Shown here: piece by piece, positions 43,435 to 53,435 of the stretch
How positions within the stretch are numbered: position 1 is the first letter of the stretch
Layout: every line of letters starts with the position of its first letter
Source of the DNA: an uncultured bacterium
Lineage (GTDB): Bacteria; Bacillota; Clostridia; Lachnospirales; Lachnospiraceae
Direction of reading: 5' to 3'
Length of the DNA: 64,000 nt
Assembly (NCBI GenBank): GCA_948467735.1
Contig: CAOKFN010000024.1
Coordinates: 1-64,000, forward strand
Translations under genes and position numbers: made by a program
Notes under the pieces: generated by a model
Databases searched by the model: none
The model's input: the letters and a program-made list of their open reading frames with translations, nothing else
Told to the model about the DNA's origin: nothing

Positions 43435-44771
43435 TCAGCCGAATTCCTGCCCCCCATCCTTCGGCAGCCTCACCGTGCAGTAAAACAATTCCCTGTACTG
43501 TCCGTCAACAATTCCCCGCCGCAGCTATGAACAATGCGTTCCACACTGCGAAGGCCGATACCATGCCCTGCCTGATTCCGTCTGTCCGTCTTGACACTAT
43601 GAAATACTCCTCCCTCTCCTTGGACATTTTTCATGGAATTTTGCACTCGTATATAATAACAATACTCCGTCTCCTCACATTCCACCGCGATTAATTTCTC
43701 CTCCGCCTGCTGTCCCGCCTCCAGCGCATTGTCCAGCAGATTGCCAAGCAAACCGCAGATTTCATTTGGCTTTAGCAGCAGATTCGTCAAATCGCAGAGA
43801 GACAGCTGGACGGAAATGCCCTTCTTTCCGGCTTTCGCCAGCTTGTCCGCCAGCAGGGCGTCCACCACCAAATTGCCGCTTTTCATGGGCAGAGCCAGCC
43901 CGTCCACATCCTCTGCAAAAATACGCAGATAATCCTCCATCTGGGAATATTTTCCTTCCTGCAGCAGCATGTTCAGCAGCGTAATATGATTTTTTAAATC
44001 ATGCCAAAGCTCTCTGATCCGCTGATAATGCGTCTCAATGCTCTCCAGATATATCTCGGCCTCCCGTTTTCCGGCCTCCTCCCGCCGCAGCATCTTTCTC
44101 TCCCGCCGCTTCTTTTCATATAAATAATAGGAAAAATAATATGTCAGCAGAACCGCCAGAAGCATTGTCAAAATCCATGCCGTCAAAAGTCCTGTCCGCC
44201 CGATGTCATGGTTTGAAGCCGCCGTATACATAGTTGATCTTGCGGGAATATGCCCCATGCTCAAATCATATATGCCCAAACCTTGTCCGCCCGAATTGCG
44301 TATATCCGAATCCTGTATTCCAAAATCCTGCGTGTCCATACCCTGTACACCCAAATCCCACATGCCCAAGCATTGTTCGCCCGAATTGCGAGTATCCGAA
44401 CCTTGTATTCCAAAATCCTGCATATCCGAACCTTGTTCGCCCGAATTGTGAGTATCCGAACCTTGTTCACCTGAATTGTGAGTATCCGAACCTTGTATTC
44501 CAAAATCCTGCGTGTCCAAATCTTGTATGCCATAGATTGGCATTCGGTCTTTTTCCGGCTGGAATATCGTCATATTACACCATATAAGCATGGCAGAAAA
44601 TAAGAAAAATAAGATAATTCCCACGGTCAATCCGTCCATGTACTGCCAGCCTTTGTTATTCTCTTCTCCGTCACATTCCCATTCCGTCTCCTCACAGCAG
44701 CTCATCCTCCGAACCGGCTCGCCGCCCCTGCGCGCTGCCCTGTCGCTCCCATCCACCGTCCTTCCGCCCAT
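43435..44771 (-). pseudogene. GHKL (AgrC-type) sensor histidine kinase, frameshifted near its end
   Basis: Two membrane helices (DGLTVGIILFFLFSAMLIWC and LLTAWILTMLLAVLLTYYFSYYLY) flank an outside region of decapeptide repeats. The phospho-accepting His is in RELWHDLKNHITLLNMLL, then the ATP-binding N-box GLLGNLLDNALEAG and the G-box QAGHGIGLRSVERIV. The frame stops at 43470 after GNCFTAR. One base shifted from about 43509 the normal ending VDGQYRELFYCTVRLPK appears, stopping at 43435, so one base seems to be missing. The start is uncertain: 44771, or ATG 44639 just before the first helix. Its partner regulator lies just upstream and is also frameshifted. Confidence 0.8.
44260..44533 (-). repeat. 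30-bp repeats encoding decapeptides in the kinase sensor region
   Basis: About nine units of ten residues, variants of FGIQGSDTHN, SGEQGSDTHN and SGEQGSDMQD, fill the region between the two membrane helices. The unit length of 30 bp keeps the frame if copies are gained or lost. Confidence 0.85.
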
Positions 44772-44834
44772 GCATACTATCCTGCCCCATTGCCGCGCCC
44801 GCCAGCAGTCCCGCCGCCAAAATTCCCTTGGAAA

Positions 44835-45490
44835 TCAGCATCCCCGCCGCCTGCAGCACTCCCGAACCGCCGCCTCAATCTGCATTCCCGAATACCTTCT
44901 AATCTGCTCCACATTGACCAGAAAACTCTTATGACAGCGCAGAAACCGCTCTCCAAGCTCCCTCTGCGCCTCGTCCAGACTGCCGTAATAACCATGCTCC
45001 TCTGCCGCCGTCACCAAATGAATCTGCCGCCTGTCACTCTCCAAAAATAATATCTGCCGCCTGTCCACGCGCACCCATTGTCCGCCCGACTTAAAAGAAA
45101 AAAACTCTCCGGAAAGCTCCCTCACAACATCCGCAAGCACTTGGGACAGCTTCTCCGTAACCTGACTCTTTAACAGATACCGAAACGCCCTGACCTCATA
45201 CCCTGTCTGTACATAATCGATAAAACCTGTGAGATAGACAATCAGCCCCTTCTCTCCCCTCCTGCACAGTTCCCTTGCCGCCCGAATGCCGTCGTCCGTT
45301 CCCTGTTCCATCTGCACATCCAAAAAGAACACATCCGCGGACGCCCCTCTGTCAACGGCCTCCAGCAGCTGCTCCCCGCTTCCATACCCGTCACTTCCAC
45401 ATCATAATCATGAGCAAAGCTATCCTGTAAAATTTTCTCATGCAGAAATTCTCTGTACCGCGGCTCGTCGTCGCAGATAATGATTCGCAT
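44835..45490 (-). pseudogene. LytTR-type response regulator, frameshifted in the receiver domain
   Basis: ATG 45490 has AAGGAG 5 nt upstream and begins MRIIICDDEPRYREFLHEKI, the start of a receiver domain. After DVEVTG the frame turns to nonsense. With one extra base in the G-run at 45387-45389 the sequence continues sensibly as GYGSGEQLLEAVDRGASADV, then FFLDVQM with the phospho-Asp and a LytTR DNA-binding domain (WVRVDRRQILFLESDRRQIHLV, FLRCHKSFLVNVEQIRRY). The end (AAVRECCRRRGC) also departs from usual LytTR endings. Together with the kinase this was an AgrA/AgrC-like system. Sequencing error must be excluded before calling it dead. Confidence 0.8.
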
Positions 45491-45638
45491 ATTCACTCCT
45501 TACTCTATATACGGGAACCGGTGTCCAGCGACAGATATAAGCATTCGCCATACTTTTTCCGGGATTGTATTCGTGAACATAATCATCTATCATTTCCCGC
45601 TCAACACTGCAAAAATGCACTCTCGGCTGTGAGTATAA

Positions 45639-45644
45639 ATTATA
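45639..45644 (-). promoter_or_regulatory. extended -10 promoter upstream of the LytTR regulator
   Basis: TATAAT preceded by TGC on the minus strand, about 150 nt before the regulator start; the -35 is poor. Apart from this and the terminator at 45778-45824, the gap 45491-45895 shows no gene. Confidence 0.5.
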
Positions 45645-45777
45645 GCACATTCCCTGAGAGAAAGGAAGAAACTCATTGTCCGAAAGCATGGATTTCTCAT
45701 GAAATGGATATAGAAATTTTTTAAAAGACTCTTTAGAAAACCTCCTTTACAAAACCTTTATAGAAAGAGCTCCACAC

Positions 45778-45824
45778 AAAAAGTCTACAGACAGCAAGGA
45801 TATCTCACTGTCTGTAGACTTTTT
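45778..45824. terminator. terminator of the pectin/sortase operon
   Basis: AAAAAGTCTACAGACAG (45778-45794) and its exact complement (45808-45824) form a 17-bp stem with a 13-nt loop and T-runs on both strands. It lies about 70 nt after the sortase stop. Confidence 0.93.
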
Positions 45825-45895
45825 ACTTCCTAACCTGCCTGCTTCGGCTCCATCTCTCGATTTCATCCCTTGCAGGAAAGGCATATGAAATTCTT

Positions 45896-46783
45896 TTAAC
45901 GCAGTACGCCCAATACAACAAATCGTTCATCATCGGAATTATTGGTGCAGGTGGAAAGCGTCACAACCTTCTCTCCCGCAGCCGGAGTTACCGAGCTTTT
46001 AAAACAAGACTTTTTCGCCATCTCCGACTTCCAATTGGTAAAATCATCTTCCGTTGAAAAGGTCAGCTGCCATACGTCGCTGTCCGAAGTCGTGATAAAT
46101 CCGGCAAACAGCTCAAGGCTGTACGTATTATCCGGAGTCACCAGCCAAATTCTCGGATGCTCATTGTAGTACTCCTGCTTTCCATAATTCATCAAGGACG
46201 CAAACATAGAGCCGTTCTTCATATTATGTCCGTTGAGAACACTGTTGGAATCCTGAAATCCCTTATCGTTCTGATAATCCAGAAATATACTTCCGTTTCT
46301 GTTGTTCGTTCTGTTGGCTAAGCGGTACAGGTACTCCTCATTATCTTTCCCCTGTACTACAGGGTAATTGATCATGGTTCCCGCACTGTAAATCCAGCCC
46401 ACAATATCGGGGTTCTGCTGATGCAGGCCGTTGAAATCCACAATGGGCGCACGGTCAACCACCACGGGAGCTTCCGTAGTCTGCGGTTTTGATGTGGACG
46501 CGGGCTGCGTGGTCGGGTTCGCACCCGGCTCCGGCGTCTGAGACGCCGGAGCTTGGGATGACGTACCCGCATCTGCATTGGGTGTGGGCTGGAGGAGGGT
46601 CTCTCCTGCGATCGTGACATATTTCGCCATATCCTCGTATGCCTTATCGCCCTCCGAATATTCCCTCACCACCAGAAACAACATAACTGCAGCCACTATA
46701 ATAACGACGCCCAATCCTGCCATCAATGCAATTTCATGCTTTTTAAATTTCACTGAAACTTTTTCTTTTTTTTCTTCGCTCAT
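45896..46783 (-). CDS. class B sortase
   Basis: 295-aa membrane transpeptidase. A short cytoplasmic N terminus is followed by one helix (IALMAGLGVVIIVAAVMLFLVV), a Pro/Thr/Gln-rich linker and then the sortase domain: IVGWIYSAGTMINYPVVQGKDNEEYL, the catalytic His in VLNGHNMKNGSMF, the Cys in VVTLSTCTN and the Arg at the end, ERFVVLGVLR. This is the SrtB pattern. It starts 4 nt after the stop of the rhamnogalacturonan lyase gene. The two lyases upstream end in the same sorting signal, so it is very likely their dedicated sortase. Confidence 0.95.
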   Translation of the reverse strand: MSEEKKEKVSVKFKKHEIALMAGLGVVIIVAAVMLFLVVREYSEGDKAYEDMAKYVTIAGETLLQPTPNADAGTSSQAPASQTPEPGANPTTQPASTSKPQTTEAPVVVDRAPIVDFNGLHQQNPDIVGWIYSAGTMINYPVVQGKDNEEYLYRLANRTNNRNGSIFLDYQNDKGFQDSNSVLNGHNMKNGSMFASLMNYGKQEYYNEHPRIWLVTPDNTYSLELFAGFITTSDSDVWQLTFSTEDDFTNWKSEMAKKSCFKSSVTPAAGEKVVTLSTCTNNSDDERFVVLGVLR

Positions 46784-46787
46784 GTTT

Positions 46788-49700
46788 TTATCTGTTCCTG
46801 CGGCGCTTTACAACCACATAAGCTCCAACGCTTGCTGCGGCGGCAAGAACCATGGTCCACATCCACAGGAAAACATACATATTGTCTCCGGTCTTGCCGG
46901 GCGCTGTCTTGTTATCAGACACATCCTCGCCTGTCTCTTCAGGATCGTCGTCCTCCGGTTCATCCGGCTGTTCTTCAACAACCGGCGTGACCTTGCTCCA
47001 GCCGATGGTGAAAGGTGATGCGCTCATGATGGTAAGCTCCAATCCCGCGTCGGTCTTGGTATATTCCTCATTTACGATCTCTCCTGCCTTCTGGCCGTTG
47101 CAGTTCATGGTAATCAAATGGCTGACAACAAACACATAATCATCTTTGTTAGTGCCTTCCGGATAATCCAGCACGATTTTCACACCGGTCTTAGGGAAGT
47201 TCTCTTCCGTTGCCGGAACCCATGTCCTGCCTTCATCCAGACTGATTTGTACGGATACTTCTCTTACTTCCGTATGCACTTCTCCTTCCACCGTCACATT
47301 TGATCCGGAAACCAATGCCTTAAATACTTCCTCAGCCTTTTTCTTCACATCCTCTACGATATGATTTACCAGCTCTTCCACCGTATTGCATCCGGTCGCG
47401 TTCTTCACCTCTTCTGTCATAACAGAGTCCGGAATTTCATCCTTGACCTCAGGCTTCACCATAGGAACCGCGGTCGGAACCGGTGTGGGTTCGCCGGGTT
47501 CGGGTGTAGGCTCGCTCGGTACGGGCGTAGGTTCGCCGGGTTCAGGGGTAGGCTCACTCGGTTCAGGCGTAGGTTCGCCGGGTTCGGGAGTAGGCTCACC
47601 GGGTTCAGGGGTAGGCTCACTCGGTTCAGGCGTAGGTTCGCCGGGTTCAGGTGAAGGATCGGGCTTCTCCTCTCCCGCCTTTACTACATTCAATGTAGGA
47701 ACCGGAACCTGCATCAAATCAGTATCATATCCGATATAGAAACCTGCATCGGGAGACTGGTTGTATGCGGAACCATTACATGCCATCTGGGCACGATAAG
47801 TAGGATCGTGCATCAGGCTGTACAAACGATAGTCCATTACCTCGGTTGAGGTGTAAATGCGGATTGCCGTATTATCCTGTGTCCTAAATGCAAGTTCTTC
47901 TCTCCAGTCGCCGAAAATATCAGCCTGGAAGCAGGGATTTGCCTTTGTGGTATTGTTGGAATAGCATCCTGTGAAATAGTTGGAAGCGTTCATCTTGCCC
48001 GTCTCCCAATTCCATGTAGCCCAATAAGGTTCTCCACCGTTTTTGCCATCCACAAATTCTCTTCCCATGTCTCCGTTAAACCATGCCATATGGTTTACGG
48101 AAGAAGGTCTGCTGCCGATTTCGGTTCCATCCGCCGCTCTCAGCATTCCCACATCACTTGTACTCCAAGACTCCACTCCTTCATAATTAGGATCAATATC
48201 TCCCGCAGCACCGCGGCCTACATCGGCGTCAGCATAAACTTTGTAAATAAACTGACCGTTTGCCGCGTCATGCATTTCAACCGCCGCATCATTGGGATGT
48301 TCCTCATGCACCATGAAGGCTTCCAATCCGGGATTCTTCAGGTTCATATCAGTAACACGCTCTGCATCTCCGTGTCCGCCATATCGTTTGCCGTAATCAG
48401 ATAAAGAATACAACAATTTGCCGTCATTGTCAATAGTTGCGGAACCATATACAACTTCCTGGCAGCCGTCGCCGTCCACATCCGCTACGGTAAAGCTGTG
48501 CGCACCCTGTCCATACAGCGATTTATTCGCTTCGTCCTTGGAATCGCATACCCAATAGGTAACAATCTTCTTATCAACCACATCAAAAGCCGCAACCACC
48601 GCTCTGGTATAGTATCCTCTTGCAAATACCGCATAAAGATTCTCTCCGTCCAAATATGCTGCGCCGGACAGATAACGCTCGGAACGTCCACCGTAGCTGT
48701 CGCCCCAATCGCCCACTTTTCCTCTCTGCGGAATGTACTCAATGGTATCGAGAGCAATACCTGTTTCACCGTCAAATAATGTCAGATAATCAGGTCCTGT
48801 GATAATATGTCCCATCTGACTTCCGCTGGTACGATAATCCGTCACTTCTTCGGTTCCGTCAACAGGCGTTCCTGCTGCGTCAACGGATCCGTCGGCAGTT
48901 CTCATCATGACTTCCGCTTTGCCGTCCCCGTCTAGGTCCGCAACCACCGGCTGGGTATAATGCGCGCCTGCACGGATATTAATGCCCAGATTAATTCTCC
49001 AAAGTCTGGTTCCATCCAGCTTATAACAGTCAATGTATACGGGAGAGGTATAGCCATGCTGGGAATTATCCCTTGACATACCATCCCATTTTACAATAAT
49101 TTCATATTCACCGTCGCCATCCACATCGCCCACATAAGTATCATTGGGTATATATGTATAATCTCCGGTAGAAAGATCAATATGGGTTGCATCAATTTCA
49201 CTGCTCTTGTACTGAGACTTGATATGTTCTTTTGTCAGCTTGCTGTCGTAGTAAGGCTCCGGAACATCCATCTTCACTTCCAGATAATCCACGCCCTGCA
49301 CGGACACTTCTTCACATTTTTCTCCTTCCGTGCCGTCAATTACTACGCTGACCGCATACTTGGAGCTTTCCGTTCCGTCCACATCAAGGAAGCTGGTATT
49401 TTCCTCTGCCGTAAAGGTACGGATTGCCGCGCCGTCACGATACAGAACATAAGATGCATTTTTTGCATACTCATCTCCGGCCAGTCTCCATCCCACATAA
49501 ACGCCGCCGTCAACTTTCATTGCTATCAGCGCTCTGTCCAAGTACTCCGCCTGTACATTAAACTGTTTAACAATGTCAGCCTTAACAAGCTCGCTCGCTG
49601 CGGATTTGCCGCCAAGTCCCACTGCCACCACCTTGAAATAACGGACAATATGCGTGGGAAGATTGTACACGAATTTCGCTTCATTGCTGGTTCCAATCAG

Positions 49701-52700
49701 TTCATAATCCTCAAGACCCTTGGTCTCATATTTGGTTCCTGCCAGAGAAGTTCTGTCTCTGTCGGACCAGTAAATTTCATAATAAGACGCATTGGGCATC
49801 GCATCCCATGTCAGCGTGGTAGATTCCTCTGCCACTTCCACCTGAAGATTTACGGGTGTTTCAGGAGCGGGAACCTCTGATTTGGCCACATCTGTCGCAT
49901 CGCCGCGCCCTTTCAAGCCTACTGGTGCCACCTTGAACAACAGCTCCATATGATTCTCAAGGCTGCAGGCATAATTTGTATCCGTGGTCTTTCCGGCAAG
50001 AGTAAAGCCGTCCAAACCTTCTTTGCCTTCCGCATCGTTCTTATTGATGTAGTAAATTTCATAATACTTTGCGTTCTCTGCCGCGCTCCATGAAAGGCTG
50101 GTTGCTTCCGCCGTCATGCCTGCCACTTTGAAGTCCGCAGGAGCCTTGGGAAGCGCCTCCGCAGAAGTGATAATTGCCGTTGCTTCGCTTCGTCCGCCCA
50201 ATCCTGCAGCTACCACCTTATAGCTCTTATCCAAGTGTTTTGCATTCTTGTACTCAAAACTGGTGGTCTTTGAAGTGCCAAGCAGTTCATATCCATCCAA
50301 TCCGGTCTCCGCAGCACTGCTCTTATCTGCAGCATAAATTTCATAATAAATTACATTTTCAACAGCATCCCATGAAAGCGTCACGGAATCCGGCGCTCTG
50401 TCGGAAATAACCGCGTTGCCGGGAGTTGCCGGCGCGGGCTTGCTGCTATCTACTATTTCCAGTTCCACATTTGCAGAAGCAACAGTCTCAAGCCCTTTCT
50501 CACTGACGCCTCTCACAAAATAGGTATAGGATTTCAGCGCTTCTATCTGTGTATCTTTAAAAGAAGTGCCCTCTACAGTACCAATCTTCTCCGTCACGCC
50601 GTCCAGAGTGCGGTATATGTTATAAGAAGTACATCCCAGAGAAGCCTTCCATGTAAGAGATACGCTGACGTCCGTGTTGTCAAAAGTTCCCTCCACATCT
50701 GTGGGGGCATTAATATTAGAAATAATAACGGCGTTCGTTCTTGCGTTTCCGTCAGCGGTTGTGAGAATATTCATCTGTCCGTCAGATACCGTCACACCCG
50801 GAATCTCAATAACCTTAAACGCCTTTACCTCATCTGCACCAATCGTTGCAGACCCCGTATAAGCTTCATTATTCTCAATCTTAACAGTAGTCGTATTAGC
50901 GTATGTAGTTCCTACAACAATCTGAACATTGTAGGTACCGTTAGGAATGTCCACATCAAAACTGCCTTTTGCATTTCCCAGCAGAACATAATCCGTGTAC
51001 ACATCTGAAGGAATGGAAGAATACGCGCCATTCGCCAGCACGGTCTCACTGCGTCCCTGAAGAGCCGTAACTGTGGTATTAATTCCATATCCTTTGTCCG
51101 CAGAATATCCGTAGTCTTGTAATCCATATTTCTTGCCATTCTTCTTATTGACAAAAATACCCGTCCATCCGTCCGCAGTCTTTGACCCTTCGATATTGAA
51201 GTCAAAATTATATTCCACAGGCGTAAAGACACTGGGATCCACAATGCTTATGTTAAACTCAGCGGAGAATCCTCCATAAGAAACCGTGATCACCTGTCCT
51301 GCAGCCGCTTTGCTGGAATCAAAACCGGAGATTGTACAATCGGCTGCGGCAATCTCCTTTTTGGCGCCGCTGTCGTAGATGGCATTCACCACCATTCCGG
51401 TATAATCCGCGGCATCATTTAACATATAGGAAAGCTTGTCGGGCTTTTTCGTTACTTCAATCCCTGTAATTACAGCCTCCTTTACCGTAACGCTAAAGGT
51501 ACAGGTAACATCCTTGCCATTCTTATCCTGTGCTTTGGCAGTAATGGTAACATCCTTATTTCCTGCGGAAGAAGAATCCAGCGCTCCCACTACATAATCA
51601 TCCGCCGTCAATGTTACCACTGTTGTGCCGTCATCATAAGTTCCCTCTACTACCAGACCCTCCGTACTCACCTCGGTGTCTCCGACAAAATATTCTGTCT
51701 TTGTAGGAGGGGTCTTCACAGCAATGGAAGCTAATTTTACATCATTCACGGTAACATTAAAACTAGTCGCAACCGCATTATTCTTCTTATTTGTTACCGT
51801 AATGTTCTTAGTGCCTGCCGCAGAAGCATCAAAAACACCAAAGTCATAGAGTTCTTTAATAACTTCAAGATCAGTTAATTCTTTTGTGCTGTTATCACTA
51901 TAGGTTTCCGTAAGCACCAGACCAGTGAGGTCAAGCTCAGGCGCATTAATCACATAGTTCTGTGTTGTGGGCTGTGTGGTCACGGCTACGGAACTGAGCG
52001 CTATCACGTCTACATTTGTTGTTACATCCATTCCCATGTAACGAATGGTGATTTCTTTACCCTGTGCCGCTGTATCGCCAAAATCACTTACCGTATAATC
52101 CCTGTCCAATGCCAGATCAGCTAGCTTTACTGTCTCTGACTTTCCAGTAGAATATTCAACAGTAAGCGCTCCTTCGCCTGGAATAAATTCTTCACCTGCC
52201 ACCTGAGTTCTTGGCGCCTGTGCCAGAGTAACTGCGGTGACATTTGATACTTTAAAATCACCCAGCCATCTTAAAGTACCTTTGGTGTTTTGATTCAAAT
52301 AGAAATCAATATTTTTTATTTCCATGAATTCAAATGTCTGCGATACAGTACCATTAGAATATTTAGCCTCATCCAAAGCAATCAAATCAGCCTGACTTGC
52401 TTTTTTGCCATAAATCCAATTACTCTCATCGGTACTATACGCATCCTTTGATGAATAATATGCCATCTGCACATCCCATTTCATGACACCATCACTTGTA
52501 TCATCTAAATAGAATACTGCCTTACCCTTCATCCAAGTGTTTTTGGGAATCTCTTCCTCAACCAATTTAAAGAGTTTATTTGCATCTTTGGTTTCTCTCT
52601 TGTCTGTCAGCCATAATTCATATCCATTTGTTGTCTCATATGCGCCAACAGTGAACAGCGGCTGTTTTGTATCGCCACTGTTATTACGATTATAGAAAGT

Positions 52701-53234
52701 TACGGTCTCATTTACCTTTCCGGCAGGCATCAATTCAAATTCAACAACTGCTGTACCACCGGTAATTTCATTTGCTAAATTGGCACTGGTAGTTCCACCT
52801 GTATTGAATTTTAAAGTTACAGGTTTGCCTTTACAATCCGTAGCAACATCCAATCTGCCATTCCCACCAAGCACGCCCCCATCATGATTCGGCAGGGTAT
52901 CCTCTCCCTGCCATGCCAGAATATATGGGCTGTCATTTGATACTCTCGCATCTTGATCACCGCTGAAAGTCGTAATATCCTGACCATCCTCAGAAGCCGC
53001 ATCATTCTGAGTGTCATCAGAAGGTGCATCACCCTCCCCATCATCAGAAGGCGCATCATTCTGGACGTCATCGGAAGGCGTATCACCCTGATCACCCCCC
53101 CCATCCGCTTCATTGGTAATCGGCGTTTCTTCTTCTGCATACACCGTACTCATCGGTGCGGAAGTAAGCGCCATTGCCGCCGCAAGCGCCAATGCCAGAA
53201 TTTTGTTCTTTTTCATCAGAACATTTCTCTTCAT
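46788..53234 (-). CDS. giant cell-wall-anchored rhamnogalacturonan lyase (PL11), 2148 aa
   Basis: Surface enzyme. In order: signal peptide (1-33); Asp-rich repeats (about 34-95); a LamG-like binding module (about 100-335); Ig-like (Big_3-type) domains (about 335-665); a CBM-like sandwich (about 670-840); fibronectin-III-like domains (about 845-1225); a PL11 catalytic region (about 1225-1850) with DVDGDGEYEIIVKWDG, DLDGDGKAEVMMRTADG and FGDWREELAFR; a Pro-Glu repeat linker (1857-1925); and a C-terminal module with the anchor PGKTGD, a hydrophobic helix and KRRRNR. It should cleave the rhamnogalacturonan-I backbone by beta-elimination. AAGGAGG precedes the ATG. It is followed by the sortase gene. 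Confidence 0.93.
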   Translation of the reverse strand: MKRNVLMKKNKILALALAAAMALTSAPMSTVYAEEETPITNEADGGGDQGDTPSDDVQNDAPSDDGEGDAPSDDTQNDAASEDGQDITTFSGDQDARVSNDSPYILAWQGEDTLPNHDGGVLGGNGRLDVATDCKGKPVTLKFNTGGTTSANLANEITGGTAVVEFELMPAGKVNETVTFYNRNNSGDTKQPLFTVGAYETTNGYELWLTDKRETKDANKLFKLVEEEIPKNTWMKGKAVFYLDDTSDGVMKWDVQMAYYSSKDAYSTDESNWIYGKKASQADLIALDEAKYSNGTVSQTFEFMEIKNIDFYLNQNTKGTLRWLGDFKVSNVTAVTLAQAPRTQVAGEEFIPGEGALTVEYSTGKSETVKLADLALDRDYTVSDFGDTAAQGKEITIRYMGMDVTTNVDVIALSSVAVTTQPTTQNYVINAPELDLTGLVLTETYSDNSTKELTDLEVIKELYDFGVFDASAAGTKNITVTNKKNNAVATSFNVTVNDVKLASIAVKTPPTKTEYFVGDTEVSTEGLVVEGTYDDGTTVVTLTADDYVVGALDSSSAGNKDVTITAKAQDKNGKDVTCTFSVTVKEAVITGIEVTKKPDKLSYMLNDAADYTGMVVNAIYDSGAKKEIAAADCTISGFDSSKAAAGQVITVSYGGFSAEFNISIVDPSVFTPVEYNFDFNIEGSKTADGWTGIFVNKKNGKKYGLQDYGYSADKGYGINTTVTALQGRSETVLANGAYSSIPSDVYTDYVLLGNAKGSFDVDIPNGTYNVQIVVGTTYANTTTVKIENNEAYTGSATIGADEVKAFKVIEIPGVTVSDGQMNILTTADGNARTNAVIISNINAPTDVEGTFDNTDVSVSLTWKASLGCTSYNIYRTLDGVTEKIGTVEGTSFKDTQIEALKSYTYFVRGVSEKGLETVASANVELEIVDSSKPAPATPGNAVISDRAPDSVTLSWDAVENVIYYEIYAADKSSAAETGLDGYELLGTSKTTSFEYKNAKHLDKSYKVVAAGLGGRSEATAIITSAEALPKAPADFKVAGMTAEATSLSWSAAENAKYYEIYYINKNDAEGKEGLDGFTLAGKTTDTNYACSLENHMELLFKVAPVGLKGRGDATDVAKSEVPAPETPVNLQVEVAEESTTLTWDAMPNASYYEIYWSDRDRTSLAGTKYETKGLEDYELIGTSNEAKFVYNLPTHIVRYFKVVAVGLGGKSAASELVKADIVKQFNVQAEYLDRALIAMKVDGGVYVGWRLAGDEYAKNASYVLYRDGAAIRTFTAEENTSFLDVDGTESSKYAVSVVIDGTEGEKCEEVSVQGVDYLEVKMDVPEPYYDSKLTKEHIKSQYKSSEIDATHIDLSTGDYTYIPNDTYVGDVDGDGEYEIIVKWDGMSRDNSQHGYTSPVYIDCYKLDGTRLWRINLGINIRAGAHYTQPVVADLDGDGKAEVMMRTADGSVDAAGTPVDGTEEVTDYRTSGSQMGHIITGPDYLTLFDGETGIALDTIEYIPQRGKVGDWGDSYGGRSERYLSGAAYLDGENLYAVFARGYYTRAVVAAFDVVDKKIVTYWVCDSKDEANKSLYGQGAHSFTVADVDGDGCQEVVYGSATIDNDGKLLYSLSDYGKRYGGHGDAERVTDMNLKNPGLEAFMVHEEHPNDAAVEMHDAANGQFIYKVYADADVGRGAAGDIDPNYEGVESWSTSDVGMLRAADGTEIGSRPSSVNHMAWFNGDMGREFVDGKNGGEPYWATWNWETGKMNASNYFTGCYSNNTTKANPCFQADIFGDWREELAFRTQDNTAIRIYTSTEVMDYRLYSLMHDPTYRAQMACNGSAYNQSPDAGFYIGYDTDLMQVPVPTLNVVKAGEEKPDPSPEPGEPTPEPSEPTPEPGEPTPEPGEPTPEPSEPTPEPGEPTPVPSEPTPEPGEPTPVPTAVPMVKPEVKDEIPDSVMTEEVKNATGCNTVEELVNHIVEDVKKKAEEVFKALVSGSNVTVEGEVHTEVREVSVQISLDEGRTWVPATEENFPKTGVKIVLDYPEGTNKDDYVFVVSHLITMNCNGQKAGEIVNEEYTKTDAGLELTIMSASPFTIGWSKVTPVVEEQPDEPEDDDPEETGEDVSDNKTAPGKTGDNMYVFLWMWTMVLAAAASVGAYVVVKRRRNR
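47461..47660 (-). repeat. Pro-Glu-Pro linker repeats
   Basis: DNA repeats encoding alternating EPSEPTP and EPGEPTP units, about ten in all, as a stiff wall-spanning linker before the C-terminal module. Copies are nearly identical and so prone to length change. Confidence 0.9.
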
Positions 53235-53284
53235 CTTTTCCTCCTTTTTAATAAGAAAAAATTTATATCATATCACTACGATCC

Positions 53285-53331
53285 GGTGCGGAAAACCGAT
53301 AAACAGACCAAATTTCGGTTCCCTCCGCACC
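53285..53331 (-). promoter_or_regulatory. intergenic hairpin between the two lyase genes
   Basis: GGTGCGGA (53285-53292) pairs with TCCGCACC (53324-53331), with ACCGA/TCGGT inside. It lies within the 201-bp gap 53235-53435, about 50 nt before the PL11 start. It has no immediate T-run and may be an mRNA processing or partial termination element that tunes PL11 expression. Confidence 0.5.
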
Positions 53332-53435
53332 AAATCCATAGTGAATGATCCTTGTATTACTCTATTTCCTTACTGCTGTATTACTAACCTGACTGCCTCA
53401 TTTCCTTACCGTCTCACTGTCCCTTCGGCACGATG

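Noticed and set aside
44203..44587. Several overlapping plus-strand and alternative minus-strand repeat-containing frames opposite the kinase
   Set aside because: The 30-bp repeat leaves all frames open; only the kinase frame continues into helices and catalytic motifs.
44692..44841. 49-codon minus-strand frame with a hydrophobic start between the LytTR regulator and the kinase, considered as an AgrD-like signal peptide
   Set aside because: It has no Cys or Ser in a thiolactone-like position, overlaps both neighbouring genes in a GC-rich region where open frames are common, and has only a weak ribosome site.
47361..47739. Plus-strand open frames rich in Gly, Val, Ser and Arg repeats
   Set aside because: They are shadows of the Pro-Glu repeat linker of the PL11 lyase on the other strand.
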